A stretch of 64,000 nucleotides of DNA from Caldilinea sp. CFX5. GTDB taxonomy: Bacteria; Chloroflexota; Anaerolineae; Caldilineales; Caldilineaceae. The notes beneath the pieces are model-generated. The model searched no databases, was not told where the DNA came from, and saw only the letters and a list, made by a program, of their open reading frames with translations. Of the stretch, positions 1-9,123 are shown piece after piece (position 1 is the first letter of the stretch; every line of letters starts with the position of its first letter). Position numbers and translations under genes: made by a program. Location: the NCBI GenBank assembly GCA_021405325.1, contig QWII01000037.1, positions 124,001 through 188,000 of the forward strand, in the 5' to 3' direction.

Positions 1-953
1 AAGGGGCGCAGGAACACGCGCTGGCGATGAAGTGGCTGGAAGAGGGGGTCGCCATCCGCGATAAGCTGATCGACTGTCTGGAACAGGCGTCGATCACCCC
101 GCGCGGCCCCGACCGGGACGCCCTGTTGACCTTTGTTGTGGTCGGCGGCGGCGCAACGGGGGTGGAGACGGCGGCGGCGCTGGTCGATCTGCTCAACCGC
201 GTGCTGGCGGTGGAATACCCCGGCATCGACCGGGCCGATGTCCATGTCCAGTTGATCGAGGCGGAAAAGAAACTGCTGGGGCAGATGGATCATAAGCTGG
301 CGCAGATTGCGCTGAAACGGCTGCACGAGTTAGGGGTAGAGGTGTGGCTGGCGACCCGCGCCCAGCAAATTGATGACAAACATCTGGTCACAGACGATGG
401 GCGCACTGTTCCCACCCGCACCATCATCTGGGCCACCGGCGTGCGCGCCCCTGATGTTATTGCCAATCTGGACGCACCGCATGGCAAGGGGGGCAGTCTG
501 CTGGTGGATGAGTATCTTCAAGTGCAAGGGCGCCCCGGCGTCTATGCCTTGGGGGACAATGCCCATGTGGTTGATGCCAAAACCGGTGAAGCCGTACCCT
601 TGTTGGCGCAAGCCGCGGTCGATGAGGCCCATACCGTAGCCAGGAATATCCTCTGCGCTTTGGCCGGTCAGCCGCAGCAACCCTACCATTACCATTCGCT
701 GGGCAATGCTCTGGCCTTGGGTCGGGCCGAGGGGATCATTGAGACCAACGGGATTGTGATCAGCGGTCTGTTGGGCTGGGTGGCCTGGCGGCTGGTCCAC
801 CTGGCGCGTACCACCGGCTTGCGCAACAAACTGGCGACCCTGCTCGACTGGACCACCGGCTATCTCTTTGAGATGAACACCACCCGGCTGGAACTCGAAC
901 CGGCGCTGCGCAACCAAGAAGAGACCGAACATGTGCCTTTGTCAACCAAGTAA
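1..953 (+). CDS. ndh: Type II NADH dehydrogenase (NDH-2), 5' truncated by window edge
   Basis: Single-subunit flavoprotein that passes electrons from NADH to membrane quinone without pumping protons. The reading frame is already open at base 3, ahead of the first ATG at 27, so the N-terminal FAD-binding part lies outside the window. Visible are the NAD(H)-binding Rossmann motif VVVGGGATGVE, the strand-turn segment TIIWATGVRAP, and the second FAD contact GVYALGDNAHV. The C-terminal helix region typical of NDH-2 follows (WVAWRLVHLARTTG, then KLATLLDWTTGYLFE). It could feed the quinone pool used by the ACIII locus 10 kb downstream; that link is inferred from family roles only. Confidence 0.9.
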   Translation, partial: GAQEHALAMKWLEEGVAIRDKLIDCLEQASITPRGPDRDALLTFVVVGGGATGVETAAALVDLLNRVLAVEYPGIDRADVHVQLIEAEKKLLGQMDHKLAQIALKRLHELGVEVWLATRAQQIDDKHLVTDDGRTVPTRTIIWATGVRAPDVIANLDAPHGKGGSLLVDEYLQVQGRPGVYALGDNAHVVDAKTGEAVPLLAQAAVDEAHTVARNILCALAGQPQQPYHYHSLGNALALGRAEGIIETNGIVISGLLGWVAWRLVHLARTTGLRNKLATLLDWTTGYLFEMNTTRLELEPALRNQEETEHVPLSTK

Positions 954-966
954 CCCGATACCGTAG

Positions 967-1190
967 TAGGGGCATGAGGGGGGCGGCGCGACCGAGCGTA
1001 GGGCGACCTCGAAGCTCTTTTCGCCGCCACCCTCGTGCCCGACTGTCAGGGTATCGAAGAATGGAAATGACAGAGTATCAAGTACACGACGGAGAACAAT
1101 GTTTGGGTAGGCCAACAGACGGGCACGAGGTGCGGCGAATGGGATTTCCACACCGAATAGAGATGGTCCCGCCGCACCTTGTGCCCCTAC
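967..1190. repeat. Dispersed palindromic repeat, family R1 copy 1
   Basis: The gap between the NADH dehydrogenase and the SDR gene holds an inverted repeat. GGGCACGAGGTGCGGCG (1121-1137) pairs with CGCCGCACCTTGTGCCC (1170-1186), with one G-U type mismatch. A partial copy of the arm, TAGGGGCATGAG, starts at 967. A closely related palindrome lies at 6121-6191. The sequence between the arms is not conserved between copies, apart from a short GAATGG start. No gene is visible in the gap. Confidence 0.7.
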
Positions 1191-1224
1191 GAGGATACTG
1201 GCGGCAAGAAGCGAGGGATGAGCG

Positions 1225-1992
1225 ATGAACTTAACCGGCAAAGTAGCTCTGGTGACAGGGGCGACGAGTGGCATCGGCAAGGTGACGGCGCTGGAACTGG
1301 CGCGTCAGGGTGCGCAGGTTGCGGTCAACTACCACGGCGAAGCCAGCGACGGTGAGGCGGTGGTGCGGGAGATTGCCCAACAGGGTGGCAAGGCCATTGC
1401 CGTGGGCGGTGATGTTTCGGTGGCCGACGATGTGCGGCGCATGGTGCAACAGGTGGTGGAACGGCTTGGTTCGCTCACCGTGCTGGTCAACAACGCCGGG
1501 ATTGAAAAGGCGACCCCCTTTCTGGAAAAGAGCGAGGAAGAGTGGGACAAAACCATTGCCGTCGATCTCAAAGGCGTCTTTCTCTGCACCCAAGCGGCGG
1601 CGCGGGAGATGGCGCGCGCCGGCAAGGGCGGCACCGTGATCAACATCTCATCGGTGCATGAAGATCTGCCTTTCCCCGGCTATGCCGCCTATTGCGCCGC
1701 CAAGGGTGGGGTGCGGATGCTCTGTCGCAACCTGGCGTTAGAACTGGCCCCCTACCAGATCAATGTCGTCAACGTGGCGCCGGGCGCAATTGCCACCCCG
1801 ATCAACACCGCCACTTTACAAGACCCGGCGAAGAAACAGAAGCTGGAAGCGTCGATCCCCCTAGGCCGCATTGGGCAGCCGGAGGAGGTCGCCCAGTTGG
1901 TGGCCTATCTGGCCTCAGACGCCGCCCGTTATATTACCGGCACGACTGTCTTTATTGACGGCGGTCTCATGCGCCAGACGGGATCGTTGTAG
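1225..1992 (+). CDS. SDR family oxidoreductase (glucose 1-dehydrogenase / 3-oxoacyl-ACP reductase type)
   Basis: Classical short-chain dehydrogenase of 255 residues, the usual length. It carries the nucleotide-binding motif TGATSGIG near residue 11, the structural NNAG motif, the catalytic Ser of ISSVHED, and the YxxxK pair in YAAYCAAKGG. The C-terminal ITGTTVFIDGGL is typical of glucose-1-dehydrogenase-like members. The start ATG has GAGGGATGAG upstream. Substrate cannot be read from the sequence; sugars, polyols or 3-ketoacyl thioesters are all possible. It stands alone between two palindromic gaps, so no operon context helps. Confidence 0.9.
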   Translation: MNLTGKVALVTGATSGIGKVTALELARQGAQVAVNYHGEASDGEAVVREIAQQGGKAIAVGGDVSVADDVRRMVQQVVERLGSLTVLVNNAGIEKATPFLEKSEEEWDKTIAVDLKGVFLCTQAAAREMARAGKGGTVINISSVHEDLPFPGYAAYCAAKGGVRMLCRNLALELAPYQINVVNVAPGAIATPINTATLQDPAKKQKLEASIPLGRIGQPEEVAQLVAYLASDAARYITGTTVFIDGGLMRQTGSL

Positions 1993-2030
1993 GGTGAAAT
2001 GAGCTTTGATCGGTTGGAGGGCCGCCAACT

Positions 2031-2105
2031 ATCACCGCGAATCAGGAGGATTTGCGAATCTTTTTCCCTGGACGTGATTCGCTAATCCCAATGATTCGCG
2101 GTGAT
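2031..2105. repeat. Intergenic inverted repeat
   Basis: ATCACCGCGAATCA (2031-2044) and TGATTCGCGGTGAT (2092-2105) are perfect 14-base inverted arms. A second imperfect pair lies inside them (TTTGCGAATC and GATTCGCTAA). It sits between the SDR gene and the FAD/Fe-S gene and could end transcription of the former, although no U-run follows. Confidence 0.65.
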
Positions 2106-2193
2106 ATGGCCGGCGTATCCCTACCCCTCAGCATTTATTTCACAAACCGATAGCGCAACGGGGGGAGCAGGTGACGAGGGAAGGAAGTGAGGT

Positions 2194-5100
2194 ATGATTC
2201 AAGAAATTCGTTTTGAAACCAAAGTAGAGCCGTTGCCGGCGACCAATGGGCATGTCACCGGCTTTCACGCCAAGGCGGTTGATCTGTCCAACAGCACGGC
2301 GGAAGCATTGGCCGCGGCCTTGCGCAACGCCGTTGCGGGCGAAGTGCGCTTTGATAACGGCAGCCGGGGCGCCTATTCCACCGACGCCTCTAACTACCGG
2401 CAGATTCCGGTTGGCGTGGTCGTCCCCCGTAGCGTGGATGATGTGGTGCAAACCGTGCGCCTCTGTCACCAGTATGGCGTCCCCGTCACCGCGCGCGGGG
2501 GTGGCACCAGTCTGGCCGGCCAGTGTTGCAACGTCGCTGTCATTATGGATTTTTCCAAATATGTCAACCGGGTGCTGGACATTGACCCGGCGCGCAAACT
2601 GGCCGTGGTCGAGCCGGGCTGTGTTCTCGACACCCTGCGCGCCGCCACCAAACCGTACAATTTGACCTTTGGCCCCGACCCGGCCACCCATAGCCACAAC
2701 ACCCTTGGCGGCATGATCGGCAACAACTCATGTGGCATCCACTCGGTGATGGCCCAGTTCTATGGCCCAGGGCCGCGCACCGAAGACAATATCGAAAGTC
2801 TGGAAATTCTCACCTATGACGGCCTGCGCATGACTGTCGGCTCCACATCGGAAGCTGACCTGGCAGCCATTATCAACGCCGGGGGGCGGCGCGGTGAAAT
2901 TTATGGTCAATTGCGTGATCTACGCGACCGCTACGCCGACCAAATTCGCACGCGCTATCCCAACATTCTGCGCAGCGTGTCCGGCTATAATTTGACCCAC
3001 TTGCTGCCGGAGAATGGCTTCAATGTCGCCAAAGCGCTGGTCGGCACCGAAGGCACCTGCGTGACGATTCTCAGGGCCACCGTCAAGCTGACCAAACGCC
3101 ACCCGGCGCGGGTGCTGCTGGTCCTGGGCTATCCTGATATTTTTACGGCCGGCGATCATACCGCTGAAATCATGCACTACAAACCGATTGGGCTGGAAGG
3201 CATCGACCAGGAGTTGGTCAACTTTATGCAGAAAAAGGGGCTGCACCCCGACGATGTCAAACTGTTGCCCGACGGCCATGGCTGGCTCCTGGTCGAGTTT
3301 GGCGGCGACAGCCAGGACGAGGCGCGCCAGGCGGCCCAGGCATTGATGGACGACCTGAAGGGGCAGCCAAACGCGCCCAGCATGAAGCTCTTTACTGACC
3401 GCTGGGAAGAACAAAAGTTGTGGGAGGTGCGCGAATCAGGGCTGGGCGCGACGGCGCACGTCCCCGGCATGGGCAAGACCCATCCCGGCTGGGAAGATGC
3501 CGGGGTGCCCAATGACAAGGTCGGTCCCTACCTGCGCGACTTTCGCCAGTTGCTGAACGACTTTGGCTACCACGCTGCGCTCTACGGCCACTTTGGACAG
3601 GGCTGCATTCACTGTCGCATTGACTTTGATCTGGAAACGGCCCAGGGCGTCAAGAAGTGGCTCGCCTTTCTCGACAAAGCCGCCGACCTGGTGGTGCGCT
3701 ATGGCGGCTCCTTGTCGGGCGAACATGGCGATGGCCAGGCACGGGCCGCGCTCTTGCCCAAGATGTTTGGCGACGAATTGGTGGACGCCTTCCGCCACTT
3801 CAAGTCGATCTGGGACCCGGCCTGGAAGATGAACCCCGGCAAGGTGGTAGACCCCTACCTGCCCGACGAGAATCTGCGCATGGGGCCGGATTATCACCCC
3901 AAGCGCGTGAAAACCCATTTCAAATTCCCCGAAGATGACGGCAGCTTTGCCAATGCCGCCGAGCGCTGTGTCGGCGTCGGCAAATGTCGGCGGCTGGAGG
4001 GGGGCACCATGTGTCCCAGCTATATGGTGACGCGCGAGGAGGAAGATTCGACACGCGGTCGCTCCCGTCTGCTCTTTGAGATGTTGCAGGGCGATGTGAT
4101 TGCCGACGGCTGGCGTGACGACCATGTGCGGGCGGCGCTCGATCTCTGTCTGGCCTGCAAAGGTTGCAAAAATGAATGCCCAGTCAATGTAGACATGGCG
4201 ACCTACAAGGCTGAATTTCTCTCCCACTACTACGCCGGTCGGCTGCGGCCTAGAGCAGCTTATACAATGGGCTTGATCTACTGGTGGGCGCGGCTGGCGG
4301 CATACATGCCACGCGTCGCCAACTTCTTTACCCAGACGCCGCCGCTCTCCACCCTGGTCAAGCGCGTGGGTGGTATTGCCCCGCAACGGCAACTGCCCGC
4401 CTTCGCCACGCAGACCTTTACCGATTGGTTCCGCAACCGTCCGTCGGCCAGACCGGCGCACGTACAGGCCGGCTGGCAACCACGCGTCGCCGCGACCAAC
4501 AACCTGCACCACGCCGATGTCCCCCGCTACCAGAGCGACACCTACGACGCGCGACCGGAGACCCAGGTTCTCAATCCCCAGCAGCGGGCAGCGCCCTTTG
4601 CCGAGAAGCGGGTGCTGCTCTGGCCGGATACCTTTACCAACCATTTCCTGCCCCCGGCGGCCAAAGCGGCGGTGGAAGTCTTAGAAGCGGCCGGCTATCA
4701 AGTCGAGATTCCGCCCCGCCCGCTCTGCTGTGGCCGGCCGCTCTATGACTGGGGCATGTTGGATCTGGCCGAGGGGCTGTGGCGGCAGACCTTAGAGACG
4801 CTGCGCCCCTGGATTCGCGCCGGCATCCCTGTGGTGGGTTTGGAGCCAAGCTGTGTCGCCGCCTTCCGCGATGAGTTGATCAATCTCTTCCCCGATGATA
4901 CGGATGCCAAGCGGTTGAGCCACCAGACCTATCTCTTCAGCGAGTTTCTGGAACACGAAAATTACACGCCCCCCCAACTCAAGCGCAAAGCCGTGGTGCA
5001 TGGTCACTGTCACCACAAAGCCATCATGCACATGGACGCCGAAGTCGCGCTACTCAAGAAGATGGGGCTGGCATACAACCTGCTCGATTCGGGCTGCTGT

Positions 5101-5517
5101 GGCATGGCCGGTTCCTTTGGCTTTGAAGCGGGTAAATACGACGTTTCCTTGGGTGCCGGCGAACGAGCGCTCTTACCGGCGGTGCGCCAAGCGGACAAGG
5201 AGACGTTGATTATCGCCAATGGCTTTAGCTGTCGCGAACAGATCGCCCAGACCACCGACCGCGAGGCGCTCCATCTGGCGCAGGTGATGCAGATGGCATT
5301 GCGCGAAGGCCAAGCGGGCACGCCAGGCGCTTACCCGGAACACACTTACAACCATCCTGTTGACCGAGGGCGGTGGGCCGGCTTCCTATCACAACGGGGC
5401 GCGACCGCAACCGGCGTCGCCCTGGTCGTGACCAGCGCAGCGCTGCTCTGGTGGGCTATGCGCAGACAACCGCGCGAACGGACCAGGGGCGATAAGCGGT
5501 TGGGCGGCCTTATATGA
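2194..5517 (+). CDS. GlcD-like FAD-linked oxidase fused to Fe-S / CCG-domain oxidoreductase
   Basis: A 1107-residue fusion of the two halves of a glycolate or D-lactate dehydrogenase-like system. The FAD_binding_4 domain lies at about 50-230, with the flavin loop TARGGGTSLAGQ. The FAD-oxidase C-terminal domain follows to about 560 and includes the HCRID and SGEHGDGQAR motifs. A ferredoxin-like segment has CVGVGKC near 592 and CLACKGCKNECP near 652. Two CCG (heterodisulfide-reductase type) domains follow, with CCGRPLYDW near 845 and GCCGMAGSFG near 968. The C-terminus ends in one hydrophobic helix (about 1069-1088) and a basic tail, which suggests membrane anchoring. The likely role is oxidation of a 2-hydroxy acid with electrons passing to quinone. 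Start supported by GGAAGTGAGG upstream. Confidence 0.88.
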   Translation: MIQEIRFETKVEPLPATNGHVTGFHAKAVDLSNSTAEALAAALRNAVAGEVRFDNGSRGAYSTDASNYRQIPVGVVVPRSVDDVVQTVRLCHQYGVPVTARGGGTSLAGQCCNVAVIMDFSKYVNRVLDIDPARKLAVVEPGCVLDTLRAATKPYNLTFGPDPATHSHNTLGGMIGNNSCGIHSVMAQFYGPGPRTEDNIESLEILTYDGLRMTVGSTSEADLAAIINAGGRRGEIYGQLRDLRDRYADQIRTRYPNILRSVSGYNLTHLLPENGFNVAKALVGTEGTCVTILRATVKLTKRHPARVLLVLGYPDIFTAGDHTAEIMHYKPIGLEGIDQELVNFMQKKGLHPDDVKLLPDGHGWLLVEFGGDSQDEARQAAQALMDDLKGQPNAPSMKLFTDRWEEQKLWEVRESGLGATAHVPGMGKTHPGWEDAGVPNDKVGPYLRDFRQLLNDFGYHAALYGHFGQGCIHCRIDFDLETAQGVKKWLAFLDKAADLVVRYGGSLSGEHGDGQARAALLPKMFGDELVDAFRHFKSIWDPAWKMNPGKVVDPYLPDENLRMGPDYHPKRVKTHFKFPEDDGSFANAAERCVGVGKCRRLEGGTMCPSYMVTREEEDSTRGRSRLLFEMLQGDVIADGWRDDHVRAALDLCLACKGCKNECPVNVDMATYKAEFLSHYYAGRLRPRAAYTMGLIYWWARLAAYMPRVANFFTQTPPLSTLVKRVGGIAPQRQLPAFATQTFTDWFRNRPSARPAHVQAGWQPRVAATNNLHHADVPRYQSDTYDARPETQVLNPQQRAAPFAEKRVLLWPDTFTNHFLPPAAKAAVEVLEAAGYQVEIPPRPLCCGRPLYDWGMLDLAEGLWRQTLETLRPWIRAGIPVVGLEPSCVAAFRDELINLFPDDTDAKRLSHQTYLFSEFLEHENYTPPQLKRKAVVHGHCHHKAIMHMDAEVALLKKMGLAYNLLDSGCCGMAGSFGFEAGKYDVSLGAGERALLPAVRQADKETLIIANGFSCREQIAQTTDREALHLAQVMQMALREGQAGTPGAYPEHTYNHPVDRGRWAGFLSQRGATATGVALVVTSAALLWWAMRRQPRERTRGDKRLGGLI

Positions 5518-5562
5518 CCATAGAGTTGCGCCGATCCTAGCCTGCATTAAGCAGTTATTGCA

Positions 5563-5610
5563 ATACAGCGAGGAGTTCGCACGCCCACGTGCGAACTCCC
5601 CATACTGTAT
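5563..5610. repeat. Hairpin between FAD/Fe-S gene and PPC gene
   Basis: GGAGTTCGCACG (5572-5583) and CGTGCGAACTCC (5588-5599) form a perfect 12-bp stem with a 4-base loop. It is extended by ATACAG (5563-5568) and CTGTAT (5605-5610). The hairpin ends 17 bases before the next start codon, so it may act as a terminator or lie in the leader of the next gene. Confidence 0.6.
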
Positions 5611-5626
5611 AAATAGGAGAATCTTC

Positions 5627-6103
5627 ATGAAAAGCAAACTGTTAGATAGTACCGGCGGCAACAAGACCTTTGCCCTGGTCTTTGACGAGGGGGATGAGGT
5701 GATCGCCGGGATGACCGCCTTTGCCAGAGATGAGCAGATCGACGCTGCCCATTTTACGGCTGTGGGCGCTTTTCAGGCGGTGACGCTGGGCTACTTCGAT
5801 ATGCAGACCAACCAATACAAGCAGATCCCTGTCCACGAACAGGTCGAGGTGTTGGTAATGACCGGTAACGTGGCAAGCAAAGCGCAGGGCGACGAACCAA
5901 AGATCCATGCCCACGTCGTGCTGGGTAAGGCCGACGGCGCCGCCATCGGGGGGCATGTGATGGAAGCGCGGGTCCGACCCACCCTGGAAGTGGTCTTGAT
6001 CGAAACGCCGGCCCATCTCCGCCGCCAGATCGACGACAAGACGGGGTTGGCGCTGATCGATCTCGACGCCTCGGATGTCGCCACCGTGCGTATGCAAGAG
6101 TAG
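5627..6103 (+). CDS. PPC (DUF296) domain protein
   Basis: 158 residues, a single PPC/DUF296 fold. Features seen are the opening FALVFDEGDEVIAGMTAFAR, the GAF segment with hydrophobic strand (FTAVGAFQAVTLGYFD), and the histidine cluster IHAHVVLG...GGHVMEA, which binds a metal in structurally studied bacterial members. Bacterial stand-alone PPC proteins are trimeric and of unclear function; plant members fuse this domain to AT-hooks. The start at 5627 follows TAGGAGAATCTTC and avoids the hairpin region. An in-frame ATG at 5558 lies in the hairpin region and is not credible. Confidence 0.85.
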   Translation: MKSKLLDSTGGNKTFALVFDEGDEVIAGMTAFARDEQIDAAHFTAVGAFQAVTLGYFDMQTNQYKQIPVHEQVEVLVMTGNVASKAQGDEPKIHAHVVLGKADGAAIGGHVMEARVRPTLEVVLIETPAHLRRQIDDKTGLALIDLDASDVATVRMQE

Positions 6104-6120
6104 TTGGGGGAAAATAATCG

Positions 6121-6191
6121 TAGGGGCACGAGGTGCGGCGGGCGAATGGTTTGCACCCATCGAATTGCCGGTGCCGCACCTCATGCCCCTA
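6121..6191. repeat. Dispersed palindromic repeat, family R1 copy 2
   Basis: TAGGGGCACGAGGTGCGGC (6121-6139) pairs with GCCGCACCTCATGCCCCTA (6173-6191) with one mismatch. It has the same arms as the element at 1121-1186. It lies between the PPC gene and the GH39 gene and overlaps an open 5' extension of the GH39 frame, which should not be counted as protein. Confidence 0.75.
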
Positions 6192-6214
6192 ATACGGAAC
6201 GAAAGGAACAGGCT

Positions 6215-7657
6215 GTGCCTGAATTTACCTGTCAAATGCAACAAACAGGCGCGCCGTTGCCCCATATCTGGGAACATACGGTCGGCAGCGGCCATGCGCG
6301 GTTGGGCTTGCGCACCGACTGGCAGAGGCAACTGGCGCGCTGTCATCGGGAGTTGGGGGTGCAGCATGTGCGCTTCCACGGCCTGCTCTCTGATGATATG
6401 GGAACGCTCACGATGCAGCAGGAGAAGCTGGTCTACTCTTTTTTCAATGCCGACCAGATCATAGATTTCCTGCTCTCGATTGGAATGCGCCCCTTTGTCG
6501 AGTTGAGTTTTATGCCCACCACTCTGGCCAGCGGCAGCGATATTGTCTTTTTCTACAAAGGCAACGTGACGCCGCCCAAAGATTACAAACAGTGGGCGAC
6601 CTTGATCCACAAGTTGGTGGGCCACTGGGTCGAACGCTATGGCGTGGCGGAGGTGCGCCAGTGGTTTTTTGAGGTGTGGAACGAACCCAACCTACGCGCC
6701 TTTTGGACGGGCACGCAGGCGGATTATTTTAAACTCTATCGCTATACCGTCAACACCATTAAAGAAATCGATGGTCAACTGCGCGTCGGCGGGCCGGCAA
6801 CCGCCAACAATAGCTGGATTGCCGATTTTGTCAATTTCTGTGAGACCGCAGGGTTGCCCGCCGACTTTATCAGCACCCACCAGTACCCCACCGACGCCTT
6901 TGGCAAACCCGGTGATGACACCGAGGCGCAACTGGCCGCTTCTCAGCGGGGCATTATGCGGCAGCGCGCCATGGATACGCGGCGGCAGGCCGGCAATCGC
7001 CCCCTCTATTATACCGAGTGGAATACGTCGTCCAATCCCTTTTTTCACCGTCATGATGAACCCTTTGCGGCGGCCTTTGCCCTGAAGTCCTGGCTCGACG
7101 TGACCGATGTGGTGCAGGGCTATAGCTACTGGACTTTCTCGGATATCTTTGAGGAAAACTATTTTTCTTCCGCGCCCTTTCATGGCGGCTTTGGTCTGTT
7201 GAATATTCATGGCATTGCCAAACCAACCTACCGAGTGGCCGAATTGCTCCACCGCGCCGGCCAGGAAGCGCTGGTGGTCGATGGGCTGCACAACACGGTC
7301 AACTGCTGGGTCAATCGGGCAGGGCAGACGGTTCAAGTTCTTCTTACGAATCATGCGTTGCCGCGCCACCCCATCGAGGCAGAACAGGTGTGCGTCAACC
7401 TGATGGGGGCCACCGCGCCGCAGAAGGCAACCATCGAGCGGATTGACGAAAGCCATGCCAACCCCCGACGGTTATGGGACGAGTGGGGCAAGCCGGACTA
7501 TCTGCGACCACAGCAGGTGGAACAATTGCAGGCAACGTCGCAACTGGCGGCGGAGCCGCTCGCGTGGCGTGCCGCTGGCGACGTGATCACCTGTGAACTC
7601 AATCTGCCCCCCCACGCCGTGGCCGCGCTCACCTTTGAATTTTCACAACAAGCTTGA
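6215..7657 (+). CDS. Glycoside hydrolase family 39 (beta-xylosidase-like)
   Basis: 480 residues, cytoplasmic (no signal peptide). The retaining clan-A pattern is visible: the acid/base Glu in EVWNEPN (about E157) and the nucleophile Glu in YYTEWNTSS (about E268). Other GH39 landmarks are VRFHGLLSDDM near the N-terminus and GYSYWTFSDIFEE. A C-terminal beta-sandwich follows. Members hydrolyse xylo-oligosaccharides or other beta-glycosides; the exact substrate is unknown. The start is GTG 6215, seven bases after GAAAGGA. The longer frame upstream is only the R1 palindrome. It probably forms a two-gene unit with the glucoamylase-fold protein 9 bases downstream. Confidence 0.88.
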   Translation: MPEFTCQMQQTGAPLPHIWEHTVGSGHARLGLRTDWQRQLARCHRELGVQHVRFHGLLSDDMGTLTMQQEKLVYSFFNADQIIDFLLSIGMRPFVELSFMPTTLASGSDIVFFYKGNVTPPKDYKQWATLIHKLVGHWVERYGVAEVRQWFFEVWNEPNLRAFWTGTQADYFKLYRYTVNTIKEIDGQLRVGGPATANNSWIADFVNFCETAGLPADFISTHQYPTDAFGKPGDDTEAQLAASQRGIMRQRAMDTRRQAGNRPLYYTEWNTSSNPFFHRHDEPFAAAFALKSWLDVTDVVQGYSYWTFSDIFEENYFSSAPFHGGFGLLNIHGIAKPTYRVAELLHRAGQEALVVDGLHNTVNCWVNRAGQTVQVLLTNHALPRHPIEAEQVCVNLMGATAPQKATIERIDESHANPRRLWDEWGKPDYLRPQQVEQLQATSQLAAEPLAWRAAGDVITCELNLPPHAVAALTFEFSQQA

Positions 7658-7666
7658 GGTTGGTTT

Positions 7667-9013
7667 ATGAAAAATCGCACCTATTCGCAAGTTGATCCGA
7701 AACAGGTCAACAATGATGAACTGCTAGACCACCTCGAGCGCGTCACCTTTGACTATTTCTGGTACGAGGCCAACGATGACAATGGTCTGGTGGCCGACAG
7801 CACGCGTGAGGGCAGTCCAGCCAGTGTCGCCACCATCGGCTTTGGGCTGACGATCTATCCGATTGCGGTGGCACGGGGCTTTATTACCCGCGCCCAGGCG
7901 GTGGCGCGCACCGTGAAGACGTTGCGTTTTCTCTGGGAAAGCCCACAGAGTACAGCCGCCGACGCCACCGGCTATCAAGGCTTTTTCTACCACTATCTGG
8001 ATATGCAGCAGGGCCGGCGCTTTGAAAAGTGCGAACTTTCCACCATCGACACTGCCTTGTTGCTGGCCGGCGTGCTGACGGCGGCGCAATACTTCCAGGA
8101 CGACAGCGCTGAGGAGCAGGAGATCCGCCACCTGGCCGATGCGATCTACCGGCGCGTGGACTGGCAATGGGCGCAGAATGGCGAGCCAACGGTAACGATG
8201 GGCTGGACGCCGGAGAAGAACTTCTTGCCCAACCGTTGGTATGGCTATAGCGAAGCCCTCATCCTCTATGCGCTGGGCCTCGGCTCGCCCACCCACCCGC
8301 TGCCGCCGGAGAGCTATCAGGAATGGACCACCACCTACCGCTGGGAGAAGCTGTACGACTACGAGGTACTGTACGCCGGGCCGCTCTTTATTCACCAGTT
8401 TTCGCACCTCTGGATCGACTTCCGCCAGCTTCAAGACGACTACATGCGCGCCAAAGGCATTGATTACTTTGAAAACAGCCGGCGCACAACCTATGTGCAG
8501 CAGCAATATGCCATTGAGAACCCACTAGGCTTTCGCCTCTATGGCGAGCATTGCTGGGGCATCACCGCCTGTGACGGGCCGGGCTGTGACCGTGAGGTCG
8601 ATGGGCGGCTCCTGCACTTCTATGCCTATCTGGCCCGTGGCGCACCCTTTGGCCCCGATGACGGCACCCTGGCGCCGTGGGCGGCGGTGGCTGCACTGCC
8701 CTTCGCCCCCGAAATTGTCCTGCCCACGCTGCGCTTTCTGACCGAACTGCACATGCAGACGCCGTCGCCCTATGGTTTCAAGTGTTCCTTTAACCCGACT
8801 TTCCCGGAGGAGACCGATCAAGATCCGCGCAATGATGTCGGCTGGGTCTCGGCGTGGCATTTGGGTATTAATCAAGGGCCGATTGTTATTATGACCGAAA
8901 ATTATCGTACCAGTCTGATCTGGCAACTGATGCGCGCCTGTCCCTATCTGGTGCGCGGCTTACAACGCGCCGGCTTCACCGGCGGCTGGCTGGCCAATCT
9001 GGATCCGCCATAA
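7667..9013 (+). CDS. Glucoamylase-fold protein (PF10091 type, GH144-like)
   Basis: 448 residues of an (alpha/alpha)6 barrel. It opens with LLDHLERVTFDYFWYEA and contains GFGLTIYPIAVARGFITR, GFFYHYLD, STIDTALLLAGVL, LYGEHCWGITACDGPG and the end motif GINQGPIVIMTENYR. These are signatures of the glycoamylase-like family that includes GH144 endo-beta-1,2-glucanases. No signal peptide is present, so oligosaccharides would be handled inside the cell. It follows the GH39 gene by 9 bases, which supports a shared glycan-use unit. Alternative: another beta-glucan specificity. Confidence 0.82.
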   Translation: MKNRTYSQVDPKQVNNDELLDHLERVTFDYFWYEANDDNGLVADSTREGSPASVATIGFGLTIYPIAVARGFITRAQAVARTVKTLRFLWESPQSTAADATGYQGFFYHYLDMQQGRRFEKCELSTIDTALLLAGVLTAAQYFQDDSAEEQEIRHLADAIYRRVDWQWAQNGEPTVTMGWTPEKNFLPNRWYGYSEALILYALGLGSPTHPLPPESYQEWTTTYRWEKLYDYEVLYAGPLFIHQFSHLWIDFRQLQDDYMRAKGIDYFENSRRTTYVQQQYAIENPLGFRLYGEHCWGITACDGPGCDREVDGRLLHFYAYLARGAPFGPDDGTLAPWAAVAALPFAPEIVLPTLRFLTELHMQTPSPYGFKCSFNPTFPEETDQDPRNDVGWVSAWHLGINQGPIVIMTENYRTSLIWQLMRACPYLVRGLQRAGFTGGWLANLDPP

Positions 9014-9024
9014 ACGATCCTATT

Positions 9025-9091
9025 GATCCACAGATTTCGCAGATTACGCAGATTTTGTATTAATCTGCGTAATCTGCGAAATCTGTGGATC
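9025..9091. repeat. Perfect 30-bp inverted repeat
   Basis: The arms at 9025-9054 and 9062-9091 are exact reverse complements over 30 bases with a 7-base loop (core AGATTTCGCAGATTACGCAG). It is the intergenic element between the glucoamylase-fold gene and the methyltransferase. The right arm contains an ATG (9085) that is in frame with the methyltransferase. A strong hairpin here could end upstream transcription or mask that ATG. Confidence 0.85.
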
Positions 9092-9123
9092 AGCAACAAC
9101 TACCAAGCAACAAAGGAGACACC

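Noticed and set aside
3436..4644. Long antisense open frame (402 codons) opposite the FAD/Fe-S gene
   Set aside because: It lies fully inside a gene with clear motifs, has no family pattern, and high-GC codon bias opens the opposite frame.
5642..6625. Minus-strand open frame of 327 codons across the PPC and GH39 genes
   Set aside because: It spans two real genes and an R1 palindrome; no motif, no ribosome site.
9085..9123. Upstream ATG of the methyltransferase
   Set aside because: It lies in the arm of a perfect palindrome and has no ribosome site; TTG 9124 does.
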